NCBI RefSeq assembly: GCF_009649175.1
Contig: NZ_WJPO01000001.1
Span: forward strand, 248,001 to 312,000
Source: Rhodovulum strictum
GTDB lineage: Bacteria; Pseudomonadota; Alphaproteobacteria; Rhodobacterales; Rhodobacteraceae
Direction of reading: 5' to 3'
Length of the DNA stretch: 64,000 nucleotides
Shown: piece after piece, positions 1 through 8,525 of the stretch
How the letters are laid out: each line of letters begins with the position of its first letter
How positions within the stretch are numbered: the stretch's first letter is position 1
Program-made: the position numbers and the translations under genes
Notes under the pieces: generated by a model
The model's input: only the letters and a program-made list of their open reading frames with translations
What the model was told of the DNA's origin: nothing
The model's database searches: none

Positions 1-475
1 GCGCCAGCCCCGAGACCACGATATGCCCGGCATCCGCCAGCCCCTCGGCCAGTTTCCGGGCCATGCGCGTGCCCAGCGACGATGCATTGCGCGCGCCGAC
101 CAGCGCCACCATCGGCCGGTCCAGCAGATCGGTCCGGCCCAGCGCCCAGAGGATCGCGGGCGCGTCGGGCAGGTCGGCCAGCGCCGCCGGATAGCCCGGC
201 CCTCCATGCACCAGCGGCACCGCACCCAGCGCCCGGCCCCTGGCCAGTTCCGCCCGGGCAACGCCGTCGGGGCATATCTCGTAACGCTCGACGCCTGCGG
301 CGCGGGCAATGTCGGGCAGGGCGTCCAGCGCGGTTACGGCATCGCCATGTTCGGCCATGAGCCGGTGATAGGTCGTCGCACCGACCCGGCGCGAGCGGAT
401 CAGCCGCAACTGCGCCAGCAGCTCATCCTCGGGGATGGGCGCGTCGAACAGGGACAGGGCGGCTTGGCTGGGCAC
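1..475 (-). CDS. dprA: DNA processing protein DprA, 5' part (cut by window edge)
   Basis: Only the first 158 codons lie in the window; the gene runs off the left edge. The strand reads through the DprA Rossmann-like signature VGARNASSLGTRMARKLAEG followed by LADAGHIVVSGLA, which forms the single-stranded-DNA/RecA-loading core of this family. The N-terminal stretch with EDELLAQLRLIRSRRVG fits the usual DprA SAM-like region. No in-frame ATG precedes the conserved part; the likeliest start is a GTG at 475 with a GGAG about 9 nt upstream. DprA protects incoming single-stranded DNA and loads RecA; in Rhodobacter capsulatus it is needed for uptake of gene-transfer-agent DNA. Upstream CtrA-like sites (listed separately) would fit that role. 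Confidence 0.85.
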   Translation of the reverse strand, partial: MPSQAALSLFDAPIPEDELLAQLRLIRSRRVGATTYHRLMAEHGDAVTALDALPDIARAAGVERYEICPDGVARAELARGRALGAVPLVHGGPGYPAALADLPDAPAILWALGRTDLLDRPMVALVGARNASSLGTRMARKLAEGLADAGHIVVSGLA

Positions 476-521
476 GGGGCGGGCTCCGGTCTGGGACCGG
501 CGGAGAGTGCCGCAATCGGGG

Positions 522-537
522 TTAACGGAAGGTGAAC
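522..537. promoter_or_regulatory. CtrA-like site upstream of dprA
   Basis: TTAA-N7-TGAAC sits about 47-62 bp before the dprA GTG. It differs by one base from the full CtrA consensus TTAA-N7-TTAA. The position suits overlap with a -35 region of dprA. CtrA control of competence/GTA-recipient genes is known in Rhodobacter; binding here is inference. Confidence 0.4.
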
Positions 538-638
538 GGTTGCGCGGCTTGCCCGCGGTTGCCCGGGGCGGGATGTCGTGATGCGCAAGCGAGGGGGCGG
601 GGGCGATAGTCAAGCGGTGGGCTGGGCCCCTGAATCGT

Positions 639-763
639 GTCGCGCCCGAGAGGGCGCGACCGGATGAGACGAAGTTGCTAGACCAGGAAGTCTTCCCGGG
701 TGGGTGGTGCGAGGGGGTGGTAGGAAGAAACTTTCTCCACGTTTTCGCAACTTCGCTCATCCG
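639..763. other. Structured intergenic element (hairpin abutting a long-range stem)
   Basis: This is the main content of the 406-bp gap between dprA and tldD. Two paired elements lie directly end to end. Bases 639-647 and 652-660 form a perfect 9-bp stem with a GAGA loop. Bases 661-678 pair with 747-763 as a 17-bp stem interrupted by a single bulged A (669), enclosing about 68 nt that is rich in GGTGG-type repeats. There is no open frame of note and no T-tract at either end, so the coding strand of any RNA is undetermined. It could be a small RNA, a leader of dprA (minus strand) or a protein-binding DNA element. I do not recognise an Rfam family. Confidence 0.45.
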
Positions 764-788
764 TGAAGCCAATTTGCGTCACAAAGGG

Positions 789-804
789 TTAATCAAAGGT
801 GAAC
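789..804. promoter_or_regulatory. Second CtrA-like site
   Basis: TTAA-N7-TGAAC again, with the same single departure from consensus as the site at 522 and 15 of 19 surrounding bases shared. On the minus strand it lies about 26-41 bp upstream of the edge of the structured element (763), the right distance for a CtrA-activated start there. This is inference from position and motif only. Confidence 0.3.
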
Positions 805-852
805 AGAATCAAGAAAGATCGCCTTAAAGGTGAAAATCCTCCAGGGCGATGC

Positions 853-873
853 AAAAATAGGCGGAAATCCGCC
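853..873 (-). terminator. Intrinsic terminator of tldD
   Basis: On the minus strand GGCGG-ATTT-CCGCC is followed by TATTTTT, a compact stem plus U-tract 9 nt past the tldD stop codon. Confidence 0.7.
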
Positions 874-881
874 GATCCTGC

Positions 882-2303
882 TCAGGCCGCCGCGCCGCCC
901 ACCGTCAGCCCGCCGATCATCAGAGTCGGCTGGCCCACGCCCACCGGCACCCATTGCCCCTGCTTGCCGCAATTGCCGATCCCGGGGTCCAGTGCCATGT
1001 CGTTGCCGATGGCGCGGATCTTCTGCATCGCGGTCGGCCCGTCGCCGATCAGCGTGGCGCCCTTGACCGGCGCGCCGATCCTGCCGTTCCTGACGCGATA
1101 GGCTTCGGTGCAGGAAAAGACGAACTTGCCATTGGTGATGTCGACCTGTCCGCCTCCGAATCCAACGGCATAGAGGCCGTCCTTGAGATCCGCCACGATA
1201 TCGGCGGGATCGGCGTTGCCCGACAGCATGTAGGTGTTCGTCATGCGCGGCATCGGCGGATGGGCATAGCTTTCGCGCCGTCCGTTGCCGGTGGGGGCGA
1301 CGCCCATCAGCCGTGCGTTCTGCCGGTCCTGCATGTAGCCGACCAGAATCCCGTCCTCGATCAGCACCGTGCGGCCCGATGGCGTGCCCTCGTCATCGAC
1401 GCTGATCGAGCCGCGCCGGTCGGGGATGGTGCCGTCGTCAAGGACCGTGACGCCCGGTGCCGCGATTTGCTGGCCCATCAGCCCGGCAAAGGCCGAACTC
1501 ACCTTGCGGTTGAAATCGCCCTCCAGCCCGTGGCCCACCGCCTCGTGCAGCAGAACGCCCGGCCAGCCGGGGCCAAGGACCACATCCATCACGCCCGCGG
1601 GCGCGGCTTCGGCGTCGAGATTGACCAGCGCGATGCGCAGCGCCTCGCGGGTTGCGGCCTCCCAGCCTGTGCGCTCGATCAGCCCGGCCAGCCCCCGCCG
1701 CCCGCCGCCGCCATGGCTGCCCGATTCGCGGCGGCCGTCCTGTTCGACGATCACGCCCACATTCAGCCGGGTCATCGGGCGGATATCGGTGAACAGCATC
1801 CCGTCGGGGCGCAGGATCACCACCTCCTGCAAGGACGCCGCCAGCGTCGCGGTCACCTGCACCACGCGCGGATCCAGCGCGCGGGCAAAGGCGTCGATCT
1901 CGCGCAGCGTGTCGAGCTTGACCCCGAATGTGGCGTCGGCCATCGGGTCGGCATCCGAATAAAGCCGCCGGTTGGTCGGCTGCGGCGGATCGGCAAGCGT
2001 GCCGCCGCCCTCGGCCACGGCAAGCCGCGCGGTCCGGGTGGCGCGTTTCAGCGCGGGTTCGGAGATTTCGGTCGAATGGGCATAGCCCGCGGCCTCGCCC
2101 CGCACGGCGCGCAGCCCGAACCCTTCGGAGGCGTCGTAGCTGGCGGTGCGCACGCGGCCGTCATCGAAGCTGAGAACCTCGGAGCGGGTGCGTTCGAGGA
2201 ACAATTCGCCGTCATCGGCCCCGGCGGTCGCCTGTTGCAGAAGCGCCAGCGCGCGGTCGCGGTCGATCAGCGTCTCGAAGGGGCGGAACGGGCCTTGGGT
2301 CAT
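882..2303 (-). CDS. tldD: Metalloprotease TldD
   Basis: This encodes a 473-residue TldD (E. coli 481), the partner of TldE/PmbA in a cytosolic heterodimeric zinc protease that trims unfolded or modified peptides. The family's HExxxH zinc motif is visible as HEAVGHGLEGDFN near residue 250, together with the C-terminal glycine-rich GVGQPTLMIGGLTVGG segment. The reading frame is open for 52 codons further upstream, but the start at 2303 has GAGG 6 nt before it and matches family length. In most Rhodobacteraceae I know, the cytochrome aa3 oxidase genes follow between tldD and thrC; here thrC comes next. A U-tract terminator follows the stop codon. Confidence 0.93.
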   Translation of the reverse strand: MTQGPFRPFETLIDRDRALALLQQATAGADDGELFLERTRSEVLSFDDGRVRTASYDASEGFGLRAVRGEAAGYAHSTEISEPALKRATRTARLAVAEGGGTLADPPQPTNRRLYSDADPMADATFGVKLDTLREIDAFARALDPRVVQVTATLAASLQEVVILRPDGMLFTDIRPMTRLNVGVIVEQDGRRESGSHGGGGRRGLAGLIERTGWEAATREALRIALVNLDAEAAPAGVMDVVLGPGWPGVLLHEAVGHGLEGDFNRKVSSAFAGLMGQQIAAPGVTVLDDGTIPDRRGSISVDDEGTPSGRTVLIEDGILVGYMQDRQNARLMGVAPTGNGRRESYAHPPMPRMTNTYMLSGNADPADIVADLKDGLYAVGFGGGQVDITNGKFVFSCTEAYRVRNGRIGAPVKGATLIGDGPTAMQKIRAIGNDMALDPGIGNCGKQGQWVPVGVGQPTLMIGGLTVGGAAA

Positions 2304-2618
2304 GGGCATCCTCGGGGTGAAGAAAGGCGGCAGAATGTCGCGGCTTTCGCTTGTGTCCACCCGCCCAATATGCTTCCCTGTGAGGGCGATACAACTGTCT
2401 CCGCAGATGTCGCGCAAAATGGCGGTCAACGCCAGACAAGGGAACCGGGAAAAGCGCAATGCGCAGGGTCCGGATATCGACTGCCGGGCTTTCCCTGATC
2501 TCGTCCGGTGCCGCGCGCTCCCGCGGCCCGGACACTCCCTTCCCGAACAGGAACTTGCGCGGGGTGACAGCGCGGCGCGACTGGCGTATCAGGCGGCAGG
2601 CTGAAGGAAGGCTTGCAG

Positions 2619-4010
2619 ATGCGCTATGTGTCCACGCGGGGAACGGCCCCGGTCCTGACATTCGAAGAGGCGATGCTGACGGGGCTGGCGCGCGATGGCG
2701 GGCTTTACGTCCCCGAATCCGTGCCCGCGATGGCGCCCGCCGAAATCGCGGCGCTGGCCGGGCTGTCCTATGAGGAGGCCGCGTTCCGGGTGATGCGGCC
2801 CTTCATCGGCGATGCCTTTGCCGATGCCGAGTTTCGGGCGATCATCGACCGCGCCTATGCGGGCTTCGGCCATGCCGCGCGGGCGCCACTGGTGCAGCTT
2901 GGTCCCAACCATTTCCTGCTGGAGCTGTTTCACGGGCCGACGCTGGCCTTCAAGGATTTCGCGATGCAGCTGATCGGCCAGCTCTTTCAGGCGGCGCTGG
3001 CGCGGTCGGGCAATCGTGTGACCATCGTGGGGGCGACCAGCGGCGATACCGGGTCGGCGGCGATCGAGGCGTTCCGGGGCCTGCCCAATGTCGATGTGTT
3101 CATCCTGTTCCCCGAGGGCCGCGTGTCCGAGGTGCAGCGCCGCCAGATGACCACGCCGGCCGAGGCGAACGTGCATGCGCTGGCGGTGCGGGGCGATTTC
3201 GACGATTGCCAGGCGCGGGTGAAGGACATGTTCAACGATTTCGCCTTTCGCGACCGGGTGGGGCTGGCGGGGGTGAACTCGATCAACTGGGCGCGGGTGC
3301 TGGCGCAGGTGGTCTATTACTTCACCTCGGCGGTCAGCCTGGGCGCACCGCACCGGGCGGTCAGTTTCACCGTGCCCACGGGCAATTTCGGCGATATCTT
3401 CGCGGGCCATATCGCCCGGCGGATGGGGCTGCCCATCGAAAAGCTGGTGATCGCGACGAACCAGAACGACATCCTGCACCGGGCGCTGAGCACAGGGGCC
3501 TATGAAACCCATGGCGTCAGCCCCTCGATCAGCCCGTCGATGGATATTCAGGTCTCCTCGAATTTCGAGCGTGCGCTGTTCGAGGCCTATGGCCGCGACG
3601 GGGCGGCGGTGGCGAGCCAGATGGACGCGCTGAAGGAGCAGGGCGGCTTCACCATCAGCCAGGGCGCGCTGGAGGCCTTGCGCGAGGTGTTCGCCTCGGG
3701 CCGGGCGTCCGAGGAGGAGACCAGCGCCACGATCCGCGCCACCCATCAGGCCACGGGCGAGATCCTGTGCCCGCATTCCGCCGTCGGCGTGAAGGTGGCC
3801 GGGGACCAGCCCGCCAGCGCCACGCCGATGATCACGCTGGCGACCGCGCATCCCGCGAAATTCCCCGATGCGGTCGCGGCGGCCACCGGGATCCGCCCCC
3901 CCCTTCCCAAGCGCATGGCGGATCTGTATGAGCGGCCCGAGCGCGTGACGGTCGTGGACAACGACCTTGGCGCGCTCGAGTCCCTCATCGAGGAAAGGCG
4001 CGCGGTTTGA
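2619..4010 (+). CDS. thrC: Threonine synthase
   Basis: PLP enzyme converting O-phospho-L-homoserine to L-threonine, 463 residues, cytosolic. The N-terminal YVSTRGTAP and the PLP-lysine segment FHGPTLAFKDFAMQ (Lys112) are diagnostic, as are SGDTGSAAIEAF and the phosphate-binding PTGNFGDIFAG. A TTG six bases upstream is possible, but ATG at 2619 has AAGGAAGG at suitable spacing. The M16 peptidase begins on the thrC stop (TTGA overlap), so the two are translationally coupled. The pairing of thrC with an M16 peptidase and a GNAT acetyltransferase is conserved in this family of bacteria. Confidence 0.95.
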   Translation: MRYVSTRGTAPVLTFEEAMLTGLARDGGLYVPESVPAMAPAEIAALAGLSYEEAAFRVMRPFIGDAFADAEFRAIIDRAYAGFGHAARAPLVQLGPNHFLLELFHGPTLAFKDFAMQLIGQLFQAALARSGNRVTIVGATSGDTGSAAIEAFRGLPNVDVFILFPEGRVSEVQRRQMTTPAEANVHALAVRGDFDDCQARVKDMFNDFAFRDRVGLAGVNSINWARVLAQVVYYFTSAVSLGAPHRAVSFTVPTGNFGDIFAGHIARRMGLPIEKLVIATNQNDILHRALSTGAYETHGVSPSISPSMDIQVSSNFERALFEAYGRDGAAVASQMDALKEQGGFTISQGALEALREVFASGRASEEETSATIRATHQATGEILCPHSAVGVKVAGDQPASATPMITLATAHPAKFPDAVAAATGIRPPLPKRMADLYERPERVTVVDNDLGALESLIEERRAV

Positions 4011-5269
4011 GCGTAGACCTGCACAGGCTGTCCAACGGATTTCGTATCGTGACCGAGCGGATGCCGGGGCTGAAATCGGCCTCTATCGGCATCTGGATCA
4101 TGGCCGGTGGCCGCGACGAGCGGGCCGAGGAAAACGGCATCGCCCATTTCCTGGAACACATGGCGTTCAAGGGCACCGACAAGCGCAGCACACTTCAGAT
4201 CGCCGAGGCGATCGAGGATGTGGGCGGCTATATCAACGCCTATACCGGGCGCGAGATGACCGCCTATTACGCCCGCGTGCTGGAGGCCGATGTCCCGCTG
4301 GCACTCGACGTGCTGGCCGATATCCTGCTGAACCCGCTCTTTGACCCCGCCGAGATCGAGGTGGAGCGCGGCGTGATCCTGCAAGAGATCGGGCAGGTGC
4401 TGGACACGCCCGACGATGTGATCTTTGACTGGTTGCAGGAGGTCGCCTATCCCGGCCAGGCCATCGGGCGAACGCTGCTGGGTCCGGCGGAGCGGGTGCA
4501 GGGGTTTACGCGCGAGGATCTGTTCTCGTTCATCGGGCGGCACTACACGCCCGAGCGGATGATCCTGTCGGCGGCCGGTGCGGTAGACCATGACGAGATC
4601 GTGCGTCTGGCCGAGGGGCTCTTTGGCCATCTGGCGCCCGGCACGCAGGCGGCGCATGAACCGGCCCGCTTCACTGGCGGCGAGCGGCGCGAGGTCAAGA
4701 AGCTGGAACAGGCGCATCTGGCGCTGGCCTTCGAATGTCCCGGCTATCGCGACCCCGCGATCTATACAGCGCAGATCTTCTCGACCGCGCTGGGCGGCGG
4801 CATGTCCTCGCGGCTGTTCCAGGAACTCAGGGAAAAGCGCGGGCTGTGCTATACCGTCTTCGCGCAGGCGGGCGCCTATGCCGATACCGGGCTCATCACG
4901 CTTTATGCGGGCACCAGTGCGGCGCAGATCGGCGAACTGGCCGAACTGACCATGGCCGAGATCGCGCGTTCGGCGCAGGACATGACACCCGCCGAAGTGG
5001 CCCGGGCGCGCGCGCAGATGAAGGCGGGGTTGCTGATGGGGCTGGAAAGCCCGTCGAACCGGACCGAGCGGCTGGCGCGGCTGGTCTCGATCTGGGACCG
5101 GGTGCCCGGCATCGAGGAGACCATCGCCCATATCGACGCGGTGACCACCGGCGATGTGCGCGACTTCGCCGCGCAGATGGCCGGGGCAGGGCGGGCGGCG
5201 CTTGCGCTTTACGGCCCCGTCGCAAAGGCGCCCGCGCTTGATGCGTTGCAGGGCAGGCTGGCGGCCTGA
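4007..5269 (+). CDS. M16 family zinc peptidase (mitochondrial processing peptidase-like)
   Basis: 420 residues. The inverted zinc motif HFLEH (His47, Glu50, His51) is followed about 75 residues later by ERGVILQEIG, which supplies the third zinc ligand, so the catalytic half is intact. The second, structural half ends with the glycine-rich ALGGGMSSRLFQELREKRGL seen in MPP-beta/PqqL relatives. No signal peptide is visible, so a cytosolic role is likely; the substrate is unknown. The start is TTG overlapping the thrC stop codon, with AGGAAAGG just upstream. It overlaps the next gene by one base (TGATG), which suggests an operon thrC-M16-GNAT. Confidence 0.92.
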   Translation: MSVDLHRLSNGFRIVTERMPGLKSASIGIWIMAGGRDERAEENGIAHFLEHMAFKGTDKRSTLQIAEAIEDVGGYINAYTGREMTAYYARVLEADVPLALDVLADILLNPLFDPAEIEVERGVILQEIGQVLDTPDDVIFDWLQEVAYPGQAIGRTLLGPAERVQGFTREDLFSFIGRHYTPERMILSAAGAVDHDEIVRLAEGLFGHLAPGTQAAHEPARFTGGERREVKKLEQAHLALAFECPGYRDPAIYTAQIFSTALGGGMSSRLFQELREKRGLCYTVFAQAGAYADTGLITLYAGTSAAQIGELAELTMAEIARSAQDMTPAEVARARAQMKAGLLMGLESPSNRTERLARLVSIWDRVPGIEETIAHIDAVTTGDVRDFAAQMAGAGRAALALYGPVAKAPALDALQGRLAA

Positions 5270-5859
5270 TGCTGGGCCTCAGGCGCAAGCTCCGGATCGA
5301 GACGGACCGGATGAGCTTGCGCCCGCCGGTGCATGCCGATTATCGTGACTGGGCCGCGCTGCGGGCGGCCAGTGCCGCCTTTCTGACCCCGTGGGAACCC
5401 GCCTGGGCGCCCGATCACCTGACGCGCAAGGCGTTCACCAACCGCGTCTACTGGGCGCAGCGGGCGATGGGCTCTGGCTCGGCGATCCCGTTGTTCCTGA
5501 TCCGCCGAGCCGATGACGTGCTTCTGGGCGCGATCACGCTGGACAATATCCGCCGCGGACCGTCGCAATCGGGCACGCTGGGCTACTGGATCGGCCAGCC
5601 CTTTGCCCGCCAGGGCTACATGCGCGAGGCGATCGAGGCGGTGGTGCATCACGCCTTTGTCATGCGCGATCTGTCCCGGATCGAGGCCGCCTGCCTGCCC
5701 GAAAACGCCGCCTCGCGCGGGGTGCTGGAGAAATGCGGCTTCAAGTATGAAGGCGTGGCGCAAAGCTATCTTCAGATCAATAACCGCTGGCGCAACCACG
5801 TCCTCTACGCCAACCTGCGCAACGACCGGCGCGGCCGGACCGAGACCGGGCTGGCCTGA
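5269..5859 (+). CDS. rimJ: GNAT N-acetyltransferase, RimJ-like
   Basis: 196 residues of the RimJ/RimL type, which acetylate protein N-termini or amino groups using acetyl-CoA. Family marks are LGYWIGQPFARQGYMREAIE (acetyl-CoA pyrophosphate loop) and the C-terminal RIEAACLPENAASRGVLEKC followed by GFKYEGVA. The ATG shares its A with the stop of the upstream peptidase. Whether ribosomal protein S5 is the real target cannot be told from sequence; related paralogues are common. The third and last gene of the thrC group. Confidence 0.85.
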   Translation: MLGLRRKLRIETDRMSLRPPVHADYRDWAALRAASAAFLTPWEPAWAPDHLTRKAFTNRVYWAQRAMGSGSAIPLFLIRRADDVLLGAITLDNIRRGPSQSGTLGYWIGQPFARQGYMREAIEAVVHHAFVMRDLSRIEAACLPENAASRGVLEKCGFKYEGVAQSYLQINNRWRNHVLYANLRNDRRGRTETGLA

Positions 5860-5919
5860 GGCGCGCGCGGCGTCACTTTCTCGCGCGCAGGCGGCGGAAA
5901 TATGCGTTTTTAACCTAAT

Positions 5920-6068
5920 TTCTGTTGCACCGACTCACGCAATTCCCTATCTGGCCCCGTTACGGACGCCAACGCACGCGCCTCTGTCCCCTCACGGGTT
6001 ACGTAGCGACGGTAACGTCTCCCTTGGTACTGAGCGGCCATAGATGGCCGGGTCTATTGGAGATGACC
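5920..6068 (+). promoter_or_regulatory. Probable speF-type leader RNA before ornithine decarboxylase
   Basis: The roughly 200 bp before the decarboxylase contain ordered hairpins: GTTAC-N9-GTAAC around 5998-6015, the stretch CGTCTCCCTTGGTACTGAGC, and a perfect 6-bp stem CGGCCA-TAGA-TGGCCG at 6035-6050 that ends 7 nt before the GGAG ribosome-binding site. A conserved speF leader motif upstream of ornithine decarboxylase genes is known in alphaproteobacteria, and length, position and terminal hairpin all fit. I matched this by layout and not by covariance model. The hairpin just before the ribosome-binding site suggests translational control by polyamines or ornithine (inference). Confidence 0.55.
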
Positions 6069-7241
6069 ATGATCGCTACGCAAGTCGGCTTTGCCGGCCA
6101 ATCCCCCGTATTCGAATCCACCCGCGTTGAATCCTTCATCCGCGCGCACCGCTTCGAGCGGCCGACGCTGGTGCTGGACATGCAGGCCGTGGCCGACCGC
6201 TATGCCGCGCTGAAGGCCGGGCTGGGCCGGGCGGCGATCCACTATGCTGTCAAGGCCAACCCCGCGCCCGAGATCGTGGCGCAACTAGCGGCGCTGGGCT
6301 CGGGCTTCGATGCCGCCTCGCGCGCCGAGATCGAGTTGTGCCTTGCGCAAGGCGCTGCGCCTTCGGCGATTTCCTATGGCAACACGATCAAGCGCGCCGC
6401 CGATATCGCCTTTGCCCATCAGGCGGGCATCACGCTGTTTGCGGCGGATGCCGAGGAAGAAATCGACAAGATCGCCGTCCATGCCCCCGGCGCGCAGGTC
6501 TATATCCGCGTGCTGGTGACCGCGACCGAGGCCGATTGGCCGCTGTCGCGCAAGTTCGGCTGTGCGCCGGGCAAGGTGCAGCCGCTGCTGGCGCGCGCCC
6601 TTGCGGCGGGGCTGCGGCCCGTGGGCCTCTCGTTCCATGTCGGCAGCCAGACACGGGCGGCGCGGATGTGGCTGCCGGTGCTGGACGAGGTGGCGGGCAT
6701 CTGGCACGCGGCGCATGCGGCGGGCTTCGATCTGGAGCTTCTGAACATCGGCGGCGGCTTCCCGGCCTTCTACGGTGACGAGGTCGAGCAGCCCGAGATC
6801 TATGCCGCCCAGGTGATGCGGCTGGTCACCGACCTGTTCGGGGCGGTGCCGCGCGTGATGGCCGAACCCGGCCGCGGCATGGTCGCCGAGGCGGGCGCGA
6901 TTGCGGCCGAGGTGATGCTGGTCTCGCGCAAATGCGATACCGATGCCTATCGCTGGGTCTATCTCGATATCGGCAAGTTCTCGGGGCTGGCCGAAACGAT
7001 GGACGAGGCGATCCGCTACCAGTTCCTGACCGAGCGCGAGCATGAGCCGGTCGGCCCCTGCATCCTGGCCGGGCCGTCCTGCGACAGTGCGGATGTGCTT
7101 TACGAAAAGCGCCCCGTCCTGCTGCCGCTGGGTCTGAGCGCGGGCGACCGGGTCATCATCCGCAATGCGGGCGCCTATACGTCGAGCTATGCCTCGGTCG
7201 GCTTCAACGGCTTTCCGCCGCTCGATGTCGTGGTGATCTGA
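6069..7241 (+). CDS. Ornithine decarboxylase, fold-III PLP family
   Basis: Makes putrescine from ornithine (lysine may also be used), the entry to polyamine synthesis. 390 residues, alanine-racemase-like fold. The PLP lysine is Lys62 in HYAVKANP; FHVGSQ, NIGGGFP and EPGRGMV form the phosphate site; GPSCDSADVLYE holds the catalytic Cys-Asp pair of eukaryote-type decarboxylases; GAYTSSYASVGFNGF is the C-terminal dimer segment. The start at ATG 6069 has GGAG 7 nt upstream; an in-frame ATG six bases earlier has only 1 nt spacing. The GC hairpin after the stop and the leader before the gene suggest a single-gene transcript. Confidence 0.93.
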   Translation: MIATQVGFAGQSPVFESTRVESFIRAHRFERPTLVLDMQAVADRYAALKAGLGRAAIHYAVKANPAPEIVAQLAALGSGFDAASRAEIELCLAQGAAPSAISYGNTIKRAADIAFAHQAGITLFAADAEEEIDKIAVHAPGAQVYIRVLVTATEADWPLSRKFGCAPGKVQPLLARALAAGLRPVGLSFHVGSQTRAARMWLPVLDEVAGIWHAAHAAGFDLELLNIGGGFPAFYGDEVEQPEIYAAQVMRLVTDLFGAVPRVMAEPGRGMVAEAGAIAAEVMLVSRKCDTDAYRWVYLDIGKFSGLAETMDEAIRYQFLTEREHEPVGPCILAGPSCDSADVLYEKRPVLLPLGLSAGDRVIIRNAGAYTSSYASVGFNGFPPLDVVVI

Positions 7242-7251
7242 TACGGCGCGC

Positions 7252-7281
7252 GCGCCGCGCTGCTGCATTGCGGCGCGGCGC
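7252..7281 (+). terminator. GC-rich hairpin after ornithine decarboxylase
   Basis: A perfect 9-bp stem GCGCCGCGC/GCGCGGCGC with a 12-nt loop begins 10 nt past the stop codon. There is no T-tract, so it is either a weak terminator or a 3'-end stabiliser. Confidence 0.4.
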
Positions 7282-7322
7282 GGGTCGGTCTATCGCTGGG
7301 GCGCATCATCAGGATCCGCGCC

Positions 7323-8471
7323 ATGCCCCAGCCCACCGACCCCGTTGCCCTGACCGCCGAACTGATCCGCTGCCCCTCGGTCACGCCCAGCGAGGCGGGC
7401 GCCCTGCGGCTGCTGGAAACCCGGCTGGCGGCGGCGGGGTTCGAATGTCGCCGGATCGACCGGGGCGGCGTTCCGAACCTGTTCGCGCGCTGGGGGGGCA
7501 AGGGGCATCGGCGGACATTCGGCTTCAACGGGCATACCGATGTGGTGCCCGCAGGCGATACCGCTGCGTGGCGCCATGCGCCGTTCGGGGCGGAACTGGG
7601 CGATGGCTATCTGTGGGGCCGGGGGGCGACCGACATGAAATCGGGCGTCGCGGCCTTTGTCGCGGCGGCGATCGACTTCGTGACCGACACGCCGCCCGAT
7701 GGTGCCATCGTTCTGACGATTACCGGCGACGAGGAGGGCGACGCGACGGACGGCACCGTGGCGCTTCTGGACTGGATGGCGACCGAGGGCGAGCGGATGG
7801 AGGTCTGTCTGGTGGGGGAACCCACCTGCCGCGAGCGCCTTGGCGACATGATGAAGATCGGGCGGCGCGGCTCGATGACCGCTTGGTTCACCGCCCATGG
7901 CGTGCAGGGCCATTCGGCCTATCCGCAGCGCGCGCAGAACCCGATCCCGGCACTGGCGCGGCTGGTCGAGCGGCTGTCGGCCTATCCGCTGGACGAGGGC
8001 ACGCGCCATTTCGACCCCTCGACGCTGGCGGTGACCGGCTTCGACACCGGTAATCCGGCCTCGAACGTGATCCCGGGGCTGTGCTGCGCGATGGTCAATA
8101 TCCGCTTCAACGAGGCGCATAGCGCCGACAGCCTGACCGACTGGCTGCGCGCCGAGGCGGGCAAGGTGACGGACGAGACCGGCATCCGCTTTGATCTGGA
8201 GGTCAGGGTCTCGGGCGAAAGCTTCCTGACGCCGCCGGGCGCGTTGTCCGAACTGGTGGCGGCGGCGGTCGAGGCGGAAACCGGGCTGCGGCCCGAATAT
8301 TCGACCTCGGGCGGGACGTCGGATGCGCGCTTTGTCAAGGATTTCTGCCCGGTGATTGAGTTCGGCCTTGTCGGCAAGACCATGCATCAGGTCGACGAGC
8401 GTGTGGAGGTGGCCCAGATCGAGGGGCTGAAGCGCATCTATGGCCGCATCCTTGCCGCCTATTTCGCCTGA
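7323..8471 (+). CDS. dapE: Succinyl-diaminopimelate desuccinylase
   Basis: Dinuclear zinc amidohydrolase of the M20 family, 382 residues, releasing succinate from N-succinyl-LL-diaminopimelate for lysine and peptidoglycan synthesis. Metal ligands are visible in [20 protein letters not shown] and [11 protein letters not shown]; the dimerisation lid carries [20 protein letters not shown]; the C-terminal ligand lies in [10 protein letters not shown]. Full family length. It stands 80 bp behind the decarboxylase and 54 bp before rnr on the same strand; the intervening hairpin makes a separate promoter likely. Confidence 0.95.
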   Translation: MPQPTDPVALTAELIRCPSVTPSEAGALRLLETRLAAAGFECRRIDRGGVPNLFARWGGKGHRRTFGFNGHTDVVPAGDTAAWRHAPFGAELGDGYLWGRGATDMKSGVAAFVAAAIDFVTDTPPDGAIVLTITGDEEGDATDGTVALLDWMATEGERMEVCLVGEPTCRERLGDMMKIGRRGSMTAWFTAHGVQGHSAYPQRAQNPIPALARLVERLSAYPLDEGTRHFDPSTLAVTGFDTGNPASNVIPGLCCAMVNIRFNEAHSADSLTDWLRAEAGKVTDETGIRFDLEVRVSGESFLTPPGALSELVAAAVEAETGLRPEYSTSGGTSDARFVKDFCPVIEFGLVGKTMHQVDERVEVAQIEGLKRIYGRILAAYFA

Positions 8472-8525
8472 GCGGCCCCCGCTTTCCGGCTGACGGGGGC
8501 GGGCGCGCATGATAGCTCTGCGGGC

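Noticed and set aside
400-588. A 62-codon minus-strand frame overlapping the dprA start
   Set aside because: It is out of frame with dprA, Pro/Ser/Arg-rich, and has no ribosome-binding site; the DprA signature lies in the other frame.
5905-5920. TTAA-N7-TCTG before the decarboxylase as a CtrA site
   Set aside because: The second half-site matches too poorly; the region is better explained as the leader RNA.
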